A stretch of DNA of 64,000 nt, from NCBI GenBank assembly GCA_027886175.1, contig JAJNNQ010000126.1:2118501-2182500 (forward strand). The letters are read 5' to 3'. Made by a program: the position numbers and the translations under genes. The notes under the pieces were generated by a model. That model was not told the DNA's origin and did no database searches. It saw only the letters and a list, made by a program, of their open reading frames with translations. This document shows positions 1-26,457 of the stretch, in pieces. Source of the DNA: Phylloscopus collybita. Taxonomy: Eukaryota; Chordata; Aves; Passeriformes; Phylloscopidae. The number at the start of each line of letters is the position of its first letter. Within the stretch, counting starts at the first letter, position 1.

Positions 1-2178
1 CACATTTGCGGTTTGTTTCGTATTGTGCATTGTGTTTTGATTCCCAAAATGGATGGCTTTACCTTCTAGTCTGGTAGAAATTTTTGAATGAGAATAAAGG
101 CAATCAGGGTTTATAAAGCATCCCTTCTGAACCACCATTTTGAAACTCAACAGAATGACATAAATGTTAAATTTTAGCTTTGTATTTAATATGTCTTGCT
201 AGTTCCAAGCTACAAGTCAGTGTGTGTATGTAAATATTTTAAACAGAAATATCAGCTGATGTTATGCACTGAATTTTTTTTAACGGCACTCTAAGGCAGA
301 ATCAGTGTGTGAAATCATCAATATTTTCTAGAAGAGTCAACAGCATAGCAAAAAGCATCCTGCACTTTAGGCAGGTTAAATAAACACAAAAACTGTAAAG
401 AATTCTTTTAGGTTAGAACTCACTATTACTCAGTTAACCCCAAGATGAGTGATGAGGCATCCTGTATTTTAGGACAGCAGTTATTAATAATACAAGATAC
501 TATAGATCATTATTTTAATAAATGAATTAATGCATTTTCCCCCCGAACTGATTATGTGAAGCTGTTCTACTTTTACCATTTTTGCTTAGAAATGGGAAAA
601 AAACCACAATAAAAGATTCTGAAATCTTTCTAGCCCTCCTAATTGCTTTTTTGATAGTCGGATAATCATTCCATTTTGCTGAAATAGTTGTATTAGCAGT
701 ATTACTAGGTTCAGGACTAGTAGAACTCCATAAAGTCATGTAGTAACTGCCAGTTATGATATTCCTGAAATAGAATGGTATTCAAAATTATTTATATTTT
801 CAGAGGATGTTGCGATGCCTTTTCTATTTTTTGTATTGTTTCAAAATCTTCAGCACAAGTATTCTTCTGTTTTTTATTTTGGCTTATTATTAGATATTTC
901 TTTATTTTAGTTTTCCTAATAAAAATATACCTTCCACTGTGCTGAAGAGAAATTATTATATCAGTGTGGAACAGCTTTGCAAGAACATACATTTATTTTA
1001 AAGCTGATAATATTGGCTTTAAAAGGAGGGGATTGGTTTTTAATTTTTTTTTAAGAGCATTCAGTCAGGAAATGAAATAATTTGTTCATAAGGAAGGCAA
1101 TCTTCTCAATTATTTTCCCAGTTTGGCACCATGAGCCACAAATATCCTGCCAGACCTTCACTGTGGAAAGATAAAGAAAAATGAATAATTGCTGTTGGTG
1201 CTCATGTGATGCAGATTGGTATTGGTAGGAAACCAAGATGATTCTGGTATCTTCAGGAACACTTAGGCAGATAGATTTTAGTGCCTGTTTGTTACTTGCT
1301 CCATTGAATGTCAACTTAATTTTTGATGTCCAGGCAAAAGGGGTACTACCAGAAGCCCTATAGATGGATTGTTGAATTTAGGACAACAAAAAGGGATTTT
1401 TTAATCCACTTTGGGGTAGTGCTATATAGAGCCCTCAGGCCTCCATGGAAATCTTGCAGTGCTAGGCTGCTACATTTAAATTACAGATTGTCCCTTTTAG
1501 CCCGGCTGTTAAGCATTTTTTGAATTTCACAGTACAGTTTTGTAAGCTGTTGTTTTTGTGCAGTGAGGAAAGGAGAACTGTAAGGAGAAGGAATGTATGT
1601 AAGAGAGAGTGTTACAGTATTTTGTTTCTATGCCATAAAATATAAGATCTTTGATACATTTGCATAAAAATACAAGAGCAGACAGACCAGGATGTGGTTT
1701 GAAGGATGTGTTGAACGTTCATGCTGTACGTGAAGGACAGCTGTGAAAATTTCTGGTAAATGTTTGTTATCTGTTGTAAGCAAAGGGATGATGAAATGCA
1801 CCAGTAACCAGGGAACAGTAAAGGTAGAAGAGAACTGCCACAATACTGTTATGTGAGGACTTGCATGCTTTAGACAAAGAAGGAGTATTTTTGAATGTAA
1901 TTAATTTGTATCACAGAATAATAAATACTGAACAGAAGGTAGAGAAGATGCAGTCAGAAATATGACATTGCAATTCCTGCTGTTGAGCATTACCAGTAAT
2001 GGTTAATCGCTAATTTTTACAGCTCATCAGTATTTTTGACAGGAAGAATGAGTACAGAGAAATAACAAAATTTGGTGAGTGCTTACGTAGACGGTAAAAA
2101 CAAGAATTTTGACTCAAAGCAGTATGAAAATTGTATGATAAGATTGAGAGATCTTGTGAGAGTAGTGAGGCCTTACTG
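1..2178 (+). other. HMGCR intron 1, no gene seen
   Basis: AT-rich sequence with no coding similarity I recognise on either strand. No CpG island or clustered GC boxes occur upstream of exon 2, so the HMGCR promoter and non-coding exon 1 are taken to lie left of the window. Confidence 0.6.
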
Positions 2179-2316
2179 TTAGAATCCCAGAATTCTTTGA
2201 TTTGAAGGGACACACAGAAGTCATTGAGCTCAGCTGTTACGTGAATGGTCTATATTGGGATTGAACACTCAACCGTGGCATTATCAGCACCATGCACTAA
2301 TGGATGACCTAATCCC
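2179..2316 (-). mobile_element. tRNA-Ile-headed SINE with CR1-like tail (TguSINE1-like)
   Basis: Read on the minus strand, 2316-2250 aligns well with a tRNA-Ile: the anticodon-arm region GTGCTGATAATGCC and the B-box region GTTCAATCC. About 70 nt resembling a CR1 3' tail follow, ending near 2179. A tRNA-Ile head with a CR1 tail is the structure of the passerine family TguSINE1. The A-box region is degraded, so this is an old copy in HMGCR intron 1. Confidence 0.7.
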
Positions 2317-2457
2317 AGTGGCAGAGACCGTGAAGAAACTAGGAAGATGTGTATTACAAAAAAAGAGGTTGAGAAGACAGGAGCAGATCATACTATATTT
2401 TGTGATAGTAGAAATTGATGTGTTTTACATGGAAAATTGAAGAAAGGTAAAGATTAA

Positions 2458-17156
<14,699 letters not shown>

Positions 17157-18864
17157 ATACTACAATGGCTTTGGAATGAAGAATTGTTCTAGTAACTGAC
17201 CAGGTGCACAAGGAAAAAAAACCAAAATCTATGAAGTTTAGAATAAAGATCGCCTTCAACTCAATGATGTCTGTGTAAGAGCAACTAAGAGATCAAGTCT
17301 TGAGATGAGTTATGCTTGACCTTCTTCAGTGGTTAGAGACTGTGAAAGAAGTCCTGTCAGACATCTTGAATATGGCTTTTGAATTCTTACTCTTACACAT
17401 CATTTTCTAAAGAGTCAGTCTTATGTTTTTACAGGTTGAGATTATTTCACCTAACAAGGTCCTGGTAACTACTAAACTGAAAAGTAACGTCATGGACTTT
17501 TTATGTTTAACAAAACAAAAGAAGTTGGTGTAAACTTGGCTTGAATGCACTGGTCCTTGCCATCTTTACTTTCTGGTTAGACAAGCATGCTTTTAAAGTG
17601 ATGGCAAGCCTAATCACTTTTTATCAACTCCCAGTTTTAATTTGTTCACATGTAAAACAGGTCTTAGCTATCAGACAGTTTAATTGAATGATATTAATTT
17701 AATAGAAATCTCTGTCTATATATAGTACTTAATTTGCTGCTGCTTCAGCTGAGCAGTGTTCAGTGTTTAACTCCACAATTTAGGTTATTCCTTTATGTAA
17801 AACTTGATCTGTAAAGTTCTGAACTGTTAAATGTAATCTGTACTGAAGTAGGGAAGAACAGTGTCTTCAACTGTTTTGTTACTTTGTAGAAAAAATGAAA
17901 TGGTAACTTCAAAACAGTTGTGTCAGGTATTTAAGTAAATGTAGTTTCTCAAACACTATTTGATAGGAGTGCATTCAAACAAGCAAGAGTCAAGAACAGA
18001 TGTTTACACTTACTTAACAAGAAGTCTCTTTAGGAATATACATACACATTGTGTACCTTATGTTGGGGATTTTTATAAGGTGTTTGACACTTATTCTCCA
18101 GGAATAGGTGTTTATCCACCGTTCAAGCTGAGATAAAACAAAGCCAGAAAACCACACTGTTCTTAAGCAAAAAAGAGGGGATTTTTTCATTTCCTTTTGA
18201 ACTTTCTTTTTGAGGTGGGGAGTTATTTATTTTACGAAGAAATCTTACCTTTTTTGTCAATGAAAAGTACTAATTAAGGGGATTCAATGAAATGACCTGT
18301 TAATGTAAGAAGCAGTTTTTGTAATAAAATACTGTACTTGGACCAGTGAAGCAGTCTCAGGTGTTCTTACTGTAATAAAGAAAACCCAGGTTTATTCTGG
18401 TTTGATTCACCTTTGGGAATACTGCTAAATGCATAGCCCTGCCTAGTTAATCACAGGAGGAAAATTATTGATCTGCTTGATGATTTATTTGGTCAGTGTG
18501 GGCTTTTCTCATTTGACTTTTTGTGGGGGGAATCAGTGGATTGGGCTGGGTTTCCTGCAGCATCATTCCTAAAGGGGTGACTAGTAGAGGTGCTCTTCTA
18601 ATGTGCAGATTTGATATACATCATGGTGGGTTGCTTTGTAGTACATTTACAGATTAATATCCATTGTAATGAGCTCATAAATGTAATGTGCAAGCATGAA
18701 CATACTACATGCTAGACATGTTATGATGGCATGTAAAAAGCAAATATCATGAATGTTTATCTTCCTGCAGTATTGTTGCTAATTGCTACTATTTTTATTT
18801 AAGGAAATTTGGAACTGCTTTGTTTCTATGTTCATTCAATGATTTTATTTAACACTGGTCTGGC

Positions 18865-18870
18865 AATAAA
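18865..18870 (+). terminator. Probable distal HMGCR polyadenylation signal
   Basis: AATAAA followed within 10-30 nt by TGGTGG and a GT-rich stretch. Upstream hexamers at 17242, 18323 and 18374 could give shorter 3' UTRs. Confidence 0.5.
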
Positions 18871-18890
18871 TGGTGGTTCAGTGTTCATTT

Positions 18891-20511
18891 GGTGGATTTA
18901 ACTGACATTCTGTCTGGCAGAATTAACTTTTTGTATTATTACTAAACTGTGTACATTTTGGTACAGAACTACTTTTTCAGTTTCAGTAAAACCATGGAAA
19001 ACACACTGGCTTAATTGTGATACTTTAAGCTTACTTTATGACCTAGTGACTTACATATGTGGACAGTCTAAATTAAGAGAGTTAATGAAGTGACACTGGC
19101 AAGCAGTGCTAAACACAGCCAGGGCTGTGACACCACAGCTTCTCCCCTTGTTTGCAGAAGCCTGTTGGCACTCATTTATTCTCCTCAAAGCTTAATTAGG
19201 CAGTTTGCCCAAGGGGGAGAACTAACTCGCTGCATCAACAGCGATACCTTCTGCTGGGGCCTGTTTGGCAGAATCAAACCACCTGTGTAGAATTTCTGGA
19301 GTTGCTGTAACTTCGGTACTTTTACCACTGACAATGGCTTTCCAAATACTTTAAAACCCTAGGCAAAAAAAACCAAAAACCCATAACATTAAAAGCAGTG
19401 TGTTTGACTCTGGTACCACCTTCCTTCTCTCTTTACCTCCTTTCTCCTCTGTGTCCTGGATCTATTTTACCCTGTAACACAGCAGCTCTCTTCTGCTGCC
19501 TGGTGTGGAAGTTTCAGCACGGTGAGGTTTGCAAGCGCTGCAGGGCCCTGTCAGTGAACTCAGCATTACTGCACCTCCCTGAGGAGGGAGCAGCTGCAGC
19601 ACTGGGGTGCACAGCTGTGATACCAGGAGCCTGGTGTAAGAGCTGCTGACCTGGAGGGATGTGGCTCTGCCAGCAGAGGCATTCCTGGGCAGGCACACTG
19701 ATTCCTGGAAAAGACTGCAGCTGGGAAACCACTTGCTTTCTCACAGGAGTGCACAAATACACTGGGTGTGTCAGTGCACAGACACTGGACAATTTTCAAC
19801 CTTGATGTGAACCTTACTCAAGGTGAATACAGCCCTGAGAAAAGCTGTGGTAGATGGCCTGTCCTCCTACTCCTTCCAGCTGCCTTCTGGCGTGCAGTGA
19901 GAGCTCTGGCTACTGCTCGTAGTGTTTTTCAGATATGTGATCCTCTCTGTATCCTTTAGGACACATTTCAAGGTTGTATCCTCTTTCTCCCTTTGGTTTG
20001 GTTAGGGAAGGTTTACATTGCACAATGATACCTGCTGAAACAAGATGATGGTTTGGGATTCTCTCTTGCCTCAGGTCAAGTTTGTGTTCCTGTCAGGTCC
20101 ACCTTGTCCTGCATGCAGAGCAGTGACACTGGTGCAACACCTCTGGCACTGACAATTCCATACTGCCTGGAGGACACAGTCACCAGCCACAACCTGGATG
20201 TCAACAGGAGCCAGCCATGTTTCCCTTCTCCTCCTTGCAGTGATGAACCTCCAGCTCCCTGGGGATGACTGCTGGCCCCAGGCTCACCTTGCTCACCAGC
20301 CTGTGGAAGGGTAAGGCCTGCTTCCAAAGCTAAGCTCATCTCAGTGCTCCAGGGCTTTTGCAGTATATTAAACAATGCAGAATTTCTTAGCATCCTATCG
20401 TCACCACTGGTTTAACTTCAGTCTGCTCTTGGGGGACTCCAAGAGCTTTAGCCCCAGCTTTCACAGGTTGCTCCCATTCCATTCCCACTAGGACTCAGGC
20501 CTTCTACAAGA
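18891..20511. other. Intergenic DNA downstream of HMGCR
   Basis: Moderately GC-rich from about 19.4 kb, with many short overlapping open frames on both strands but no splice-supported gene or known protein. One segment (20167-20256) has a similar copy at 21418-21516. Confidence 0.5.
20167..20256 (+). repeat. Dispersed repeat, copy 1
   Basis: Shares about 64 bp at roughly 90% identity with 21452-21515 (core GTTTCC(C/T)TTCTCCTCCTTG), plus partial similarity upstream across an indel. Family unknown. Confidence 0.65.
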
Positions 20512-21048
20512 ACGTGGTGGGTTGATGTTGTTTGCTCCCACTTGATCAGGACAGGAAAGAGAAATTGTAAAGGCAAAAATGAGAAGACACAGACTGAGAC
20601 AGTGACTGCGTAACAGGTAAAGTGAAGCTACACAGGGAAAGCAAAATGAAGAATTTATTCACAATTCCCTAGCAGCAAGCAGAGCTTTGGCACACAACAG
20701 CTGCTTGGGAAGACAAATGCCATAACCATGAATGTCCCTGCTTTCTTGTCTTTTTCCCAGAGCTCTTGGTGCTGGGCACAGTGCCATCTGGTATGGAATA
20801 TTGCTGGTCAGTTGGGATCAGATGTGACTCCCTGCATTCGTTCAGAGCCTCTCACCCACCTCCAGCCTTCTCACTGGCAGTGGATGCAGGAGAGGAAAAA
20901 GGACAAAAGGAAAACCTCGATGCTAGCAAACTCTGCTCAGCACCAGCCAAAACACTGCTGTGTAACCCATGTTCACAAACCCAGAACAAAGCCTCATACA
21001 GGCTGATATGGAAACAACTACTTTCATCCCAGCCACAGCCTGTATGAA
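20512..21048 (+). mobile_element. Diverged solo LTR of an avian endogenous retrovirus
   Basis: Matches the layout of a common avian ERV LTR: GGTTGATG-like start, GAATTTATTCACAATTCCCT, the conserved GGTATGGAATATTGCTGGTCAG region, CAGCCTTCTCACTGGCAG, then an end near TTTCATCCCAGCC. No internal viral coding region is attached. No clear target-site duplication; boundaries are approximate. Confidence 0.65.
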
Positions 21049-21126
21049 AATAGAAAAATATAGATCTTGGCACCAATACCCACAAAAAGTGAGAGCCACA
21101 ACTACCAAGTAAAGACCAGCCCTTAA

Positions 21127-21310
21127 AATCACAGAAGGGTTTGGATTGGAGGGGACTTTAAAGAGCATTAATTTCCAACCCCTCTCCTGTGGGCACACCT
21201 TCACTAGACCAGAGAATCACAGAATTGTTTAGGTTTGAACAGAATTTTAGAATCATTGAGTCCAACTCTAAACCTAATGTTGCCAAGTCCCCAGGCTAAA
21301 AAGGCATCAG
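21127..21310 (-). mobile_element. Two adjacent CR1 LINE 3'-end fragments
   Basis: Minus-orientation CR1 tails: AATCACAGAAGGGTTTGGAT...GAGGGGACTTTAAAGAGCAT (21127-21185) and AGAATCACAGAATTGTTTAG...CATTGAGTCCAAC (21213-21300). Confidence 0.8.
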
Positions 21311-21417
21311 CCTGATGGACCTGACATGTTTCAGGATTCTTCCCTCCTGCTGTGTGGCCGGATGGCACACAGTGAAACAGACATATGATGCAGTTCTCTT
21401 CCTCTCCCTGAATCCTC

Positions 21418-21516
21418 CTGGAGGCCTCTCCCATGGACACAGTGCACCAGACACCTGGATCTCAACAGGAGCCAGCCGTGTTTCCTTTCTCCTCCTTGCA
21501 GTGATTAACTTCCAGC
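21418..21516 (+). repeat. Dispersed repeat, copy 2
   Basis: Direct-orientation partner of 20167-20256. Flanking sequence diverges immediately on the right. It lies between two minus-orientation CR1 fragments. Confidence 0.65.
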
Positions 21517-21579
21517 TTATACCAGGCAGCAGTAGCAGAATGGAAAAATTACCTCTTTCTTTATCCACCACCAGAAACA

Positions 21580-21715
21580 TAAGGTCAGGTTGCTCAAAGC
21601 CCCATCCAATATGGCCTTGAACACTTCCAGTCATGGTCCAGCCATAACTTCCCTGTTCCAGCATCTCAGCACCCTCACAAGAAATAATTTCTCCCTTACT
21701 CACTTTATTCCTCTG
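21580..21715 (-). mobile_element. CR1 LINE fragment
   Basis: Minus-orientation CR1 segment: GCCTTGAACACTTCCAGTCA, CCCTGTTCCAGCATCTCAGC, AATAATTTCTCCCTTA. It may belong to the same insertion as 21213-21310, interrupted by 21311-21579. Confidence 0.75.
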
Positions 21716-23696
21716 GAGAGGAATTCGACAAGGTCAGTCCATTTTCACAAGCTGGGACACCAGGATGGATTAACCATGCCTGTTGGGGAGGAGGAAGCAG
21801 CAAAACCCTGCAGAGATGATTTATTAGTGAAAGATTCTAAGAGTATGAAACCTACAAAAGAGATGGAATTGAAAGCAAAATTTGAACTGTAAGGTGCTGG
21901 GCAGGAAGAGGGTGATTAAGCCAGCTGAAAGACTGGGCTGGGTGATTCAGTGACACCCCTGCCAAGACAAAAGGATGAATAAGGGGTTGGACCTTCTCAG
22001 GTATCAGGGGAAAAGTGTTTTTTCAGGTTTTTAGTATGTAGATTAGTATGGTAATATAGTAGTCCCTACAGGCTGTATGTAAATTCTGTAGGTTTTGTAT
22101 CTAGAGGTGATTGGTTGATGCTCATTAGAATATTCACGAAAGAAAGGGTTAAAACGGAATGTAACAGGTAACTCGGTCTCTGGCTCCCCTGGATCCCTGT
22201 CCCTTTAGACCTTTGGGAAGAGCCTAACTCTTCCCCAGTTAGGCTGCCTTCCCACTACCAGTAAACCACGTGTCCCAAAGAGTATCCTGGTCTTCAGATC
22301 ATCTCTCTCATCAGACACCACCAGCACGTTACCAATACATGCCATAAAAATCTTGTCAGCTACCAACCTCTCCCAGGACCATTGAGTGAAGGACCACAAG
22401 CAGCCAAAGCCCATCGTGCTCAGCACAAGAAAAAGCTCACAGGTCCAGCTTCTAGCTCTGCACTTGGTACCACAACACTGTTTGCCAAATTGCTTCCTAC
22501 CTCCCCCCTAATGAACCACTGAGCTCCAGGCAACACTAGAGTATGTGTGTGTCATAGGCTGCACCATCCTTAAACAGCAGTCTCAGACACCTGGTCTTCC
22601 ATGGAGACAGCCACTGACTGCATAAAGCTGCCCTAAAAACGTTCCCTGGTCCTCAAAACAACTGGGCAACGTTGCTGCCTTCTTTTGCCCAGCACTGGTT
22701 GCCCCACTGGTGTTTCACACACAGGCCACACCCACCCAATGCACAGCTTTGTGCACAGGTAAAATGATGCTGCCAGGGGTAAAAGCTTTCTTAAAAAGGG
22801 ACTTGAAGCAAGCCATGTACAACTGAAATGATGAACAGCGCAGTCCATCTCACTCCCCATCTTTGTGAGAACTGGCATAGCTCTGCGTGAGCTGGTCTAG
22901 TTTAACAACTAGATTTTAACTAGAGGTTAAAATTAGTTCAACTTTTGGGAATACTGGCTCTAAAATATGTTTCATTAGTGAAAAAAAAAAACAAAAACAA
23001 AAACAACAACAACAACAAAAAAAAAAACCGGTCAGGTCTATAAGGCCCACAGAATGACACCACTGTTGGCAGTGTTTCTGGATAAACAGAATTGTACTTT
23101 TTGTAAGATAATCTTGGTTTTCCTTTATGAAAATTGTTCCTGAGTAAATAAGTCTGAAGATCTGAGAATTCCAAGTTAATTCCTCATGGCAACTTCTTTT
23201 ATTACCTAACAATGCACTCTACATTTGGCATTTAAAATCCAGGGAACACAGGCACATAGCATAGAAAACTACATGCAAATTCCGTCTTTGCTTTGGCAAT
23301 GCAAGCTCAGAAAGGGGGCCAAGTCTCAAGCCACCAGGCTGGGCAGCTCACTGAAATATCTCGCTTGGAAACTGTTACTGCTCTGAGAGGTGGGGAGGAA
23401 TAAACCGTAATGTGCATTCCACTGAGGCTCATACTAAGTCATCAATTACCTGATGTTGATTATGGTTTTCTCTGTCTGCACTATAACTCAATGTAGTCCC
23501 TTGATTTATGATGGTTCCTTCAACTACTGACATACAGCTAGCTCAGCCTTTGAATTATCTGTTAACACACGAAATCACTTAACGAGTAATTCCAACCTTG
23601 AAATTATCTCAACAACTTTTCAAAATGCAAATTATGTAATGACATCATGATGTAAATTGCCTATTACATAACTGAGTGCAGTAATTGTCCCTCACT
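21716..23696. other. Intergenic DNA, possible degraded LTR near 22.0-22.4 kb
   Basis: The stretch 22010-22400 (a GATTGGTTGATGCTCATTAG context followed by a CT-rich CTGGCTCCCCTGGATCCCTG region) has the look of an ERV LTR U3/R but I cannot place it in a family. An (A)n/(CAA)n low-complexity tract is at 22981-23028. No gene seen. Confidence 0.35.
22981..23028. repeat. A-rich/CAA low-complexity tract
   Basis: A11 followed by AAAAAC and CAA units and A11. Simple repeat. Confidence 0.9.
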
Positions 23697-24190
23697 ATGG
23701 GAAAGACACTGAGATACTGGAGTGAGTCCAGAGAAGAGCAGTGGAGCTGATGAAGGGTCTGGAGCACAGGTCCCGTGAGAAGTGGCTGAGGGAGCTGGGG
23801 GTGTCTAGTCTGGAGAAAGGGAGGCTCAGGAAGGACACCATTGCTCTCCACAACTGCCTGAAAGGAGGCTGTAGCCAGGTGGGGTTGGTCTTTCCTCCCA
23901 GGCAACAAGCACAAGGAGAAGAGGAAATTGTCTCAGGTTGCAGCAGGGGGGGCTACACTGGATATTAGGAATGAGTTCCTCACTGAAGGGGCAGACAAGC
24001 ATTGGAACAGGCTGCCCTGCTCTGGCAAGTGCTGGTGTCACTGCCCATTTACCTGGCAGTGTTAAAAAAGGTGGAGATGTGGCACTCAGGGACATGGTTT
24101 AATGGTGGACCTGGAAGTGTTAAGTGAAGCACTGGATTTGATGAGGTTTGAGGTCTTCTCCAAGCTTAATGATTTTATGATTCTAGGTAG
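23697..24190 (+). mobile_element. CR1 LINE 3' fragment (left duplicated copy)
   Basis: CR1 from GACACTGAGATACTGGAGTG through GGTCTGGAGCACAGGTCCCG and TGGAACAGGCTGCCCTGCTC to the 3' end AATGATTTTATGATTCTA. From 23741 on it is about 99% identical to 54891-55340. Confidence 0.93.
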
Positions 24191-24839
24191 AGGAGCCTAC
24201 AGGGAAGGAATGAAGTTGAGCTCAGGAAAAAGGGGCAAGAAAGCTACCCTCATGTTTGTCCTTCTGTCTCCCATTAGCTTCCCATTCCTCTAAATCAGCA
24301 ACAAATTCATTTTCCACATGTCAAGAATGTTCTGCCCTGAAAAAAACCAGGCAGCAATCTTCCTGTTGACCCATAAGCTTTCTCATTCTGCTGTTCTCTC
24401 TAATCCTGCTGAACAGGTGGTGAGCATTTCACTCTTTGCCAAGGCCATCCCACCATAAGTCTAGTTATTTCATCGAATAAAAAAATCTCCTCTTCCAAAA
24501 GGTGAGCAAAGAGAGGAACACAAAGGAATGACTTTATATACTAATTAGGGCACTTAACACCATGACTGGTATTCTAAACCCCAGAAAATGTCACTGACAA
24601 ATGGACCTTTTAGAAAGCTGTAAGTCTGCCAAAGCAGAACAAGTTCAAAATTCTGAGGCTTCAGGAGCTTTTGCCCTTTTATTTCCTGGGAAAAGAAGTT
24701 GAAAGATTATTGTGAGCCCCTTTAAAATGTACTTACTCGTGCTGTATTAGATATTAGTCCCATGAGACTCCAAGTGAAATTTAGGTTTGAATTTGTTTAC
24801 TACTTGCATCTTACAAAAGTTCTTTAAAGTCAGTCCACA
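23728..24839 (+). repeat. 1.1-kb duplicated block, copy 1
   Basis: Direct-orientation match to 54877-55999. The left half is CR1 sequence; the right half (24195-24839) is non-CR1 sequence shared only by the two copies. Identity is about 99% to 24290, then about 96%, declining at the right edge, where copy 1 abuts another CR1 fragment at 24840. Confidence 0.93.
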
Positions 24840-25190
24840 GGCTCAGGAGAGACTTCATCACTCTCTACAACTGCCTGAGGGGAGTTTGTGGAAAGGTACA
24901 GATTGTTCTCCTCTCTCAGGTGACAAGTGGCAGGACAAGAGGAAATGGCCTCAAGTTCTACCTGGGCAGATTCAGGCTGGACATTCAGAAGAATTTCTTC
25001 ACTGGAAGGGTTGTCAAGCATTGATATGGGCTGCCCAGGAAGGTGGTAGTGTCATCATCAACAGAGGTGTTTAAGGAAAAAATGGATGCAGCACTCACTG
25101 CCACGGTCCAGTTGACAAGGTGGTGCTCAGTCATAAGCTGGACTTGATGACTTTGAGATGTTTTCCAGCCTAAATGACTGTGTGATTATT
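24840..25190 (+). mobile_element. CR1 LINE 3' fragment
   Basis: Contains GACTTCATCACTCTCTACAA, TGGCAGGACAAGAGGAAATG, TTCAGGCTGGACATTCAGAA and the end pattern TTTTCCAGCCTAAATGACTG. It directly abuts the right edge of the duplicated block. Confidence 0.9.
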
Positions 25191-26028
25191 GCACTGATTT
25201 CAAGGAGCTAACACACAAATCTGTGGGGTGGACGACTTTTTGCTGCTAATTTACCATGAGTGAATGTAGACTGCTCTAGGCTTAACATGAAAGCATTTTT
25301 GATTAACAGATGTAACAAAATTGGACTTGGATGTCAAGTATGTGACATGAGAGAGAAAGAACTCTGAGTTTTAGTAACCTTTCATCCAGTTTACATCTAG
25401 CTAAGCCTCCCTTCTGCTGGTGTTATTTCAATGTGTTCATGGCTGGATCACTCATTTCACCTTAGGTTTCCCTGCAGAGCTCTGCTCTGAGAACTTGACA
25501 AGTGACACAGAGCTGAGATAAAGGCCTGGTCCCACCTGGGCATCCCATTTCCCTGACACAGACAGGTGAGTGAGATGGATTTTCAAGGGGGCTGAACAGG
25601 ATGTAGGTGAGTGGCTGGGAATAACATGTTTACCCTTCATTTCTATCTTTGCTTCTCTCCACCTCCTCCATCTGTCTGACCCCCTGCTGTCAGCATCTGC
25701 AGCATCTGATCTCCAACAGCTGCAGGAAAAGGTTCTTTAGGACACCTTTGAGGTATGTGGGTGCACCACAGATCTTCCAAGCCCAGAGTGACAGGCAGCT
25801 CAGCAGCTGCAGGACTATGCTGTGTTTTACACTGCTGGTGAGGAGATGCTCTGGGGCCACATTTGCTCAGCTATTTTTCCTAGAGCTACAGGGGGGATGG
25901 CCACTTTGGGACATTTATTTTCTGGATTGCACTATGTCCTAGGTTACAATATAAAATTGTGCCCAGGGATGTATTCTATCCCCATGAGCCGTTGGAGCCA
26001 AGGTGGGGCAGTGTTCTCCCTTATCTTC
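25191..26028. other. Intergenic DNA, nothing recognised
   Basis: Unique-looking sequence with only short open frames on both strands. Confidence 0.5.
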
Positions 26029-26457
26029 TGTTAACGAGCCCAACAATGCATTCCCGGAAAACGTTATCTCTGTTTAATGGGCCATCAAGGATCCATTTGC
26101 ACGACTGATAAGATGAAGTCATGCTATTGTGAGATGCTCTGCCCAGGGGGAGGAGCCAAGCATTCCCACCTGGATATAATCTAGGGTTTGAGACCCCACT
26201 GGTAGCTTCTATCCACTGAACTCTCAGAGGAGACGAGCTTCCAGACGTTTCTACAGGGATCACTGCTTTGGATCATCTCTGCTCCAGCGGAACCACATCT
26301 GCTGCTCCAGGAGGATTCCCGGACTGCTTCAAACACCCTGACCAACAGGGTGTTAGGTTGTATCATTCTATTTATTTCACCTTTGTTTCCCTTCTTCTTC
26401 TATTAAATTGTATCTCTGACTGGGAGTCTCACTGGTTTTGCTTTCAAACCAGCACAC
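26029..26457 (+). mobile_element. Probable solo LTR of an endogenous retrovirus
   Basis: About 430 bp from TGTTAACGAGCCC to ACCAGCACA (TG...CA ends) with a TATA-like CTGGATATAATC, an ATTAAA polyadenylation-like hexamer near 26402, and CT/GT-rich sequence after it. This is the order expected for U3-R-U5. No internal region and no clear target-site duplication. Confidence 0.5.

Noticed and set aside
2250..2316. Functional tRNA-Ile gene
   Set aside because: The A-box and acceptor stem are degraded and the sequence is fused to a CR1-like tail, so it is a SINE head.
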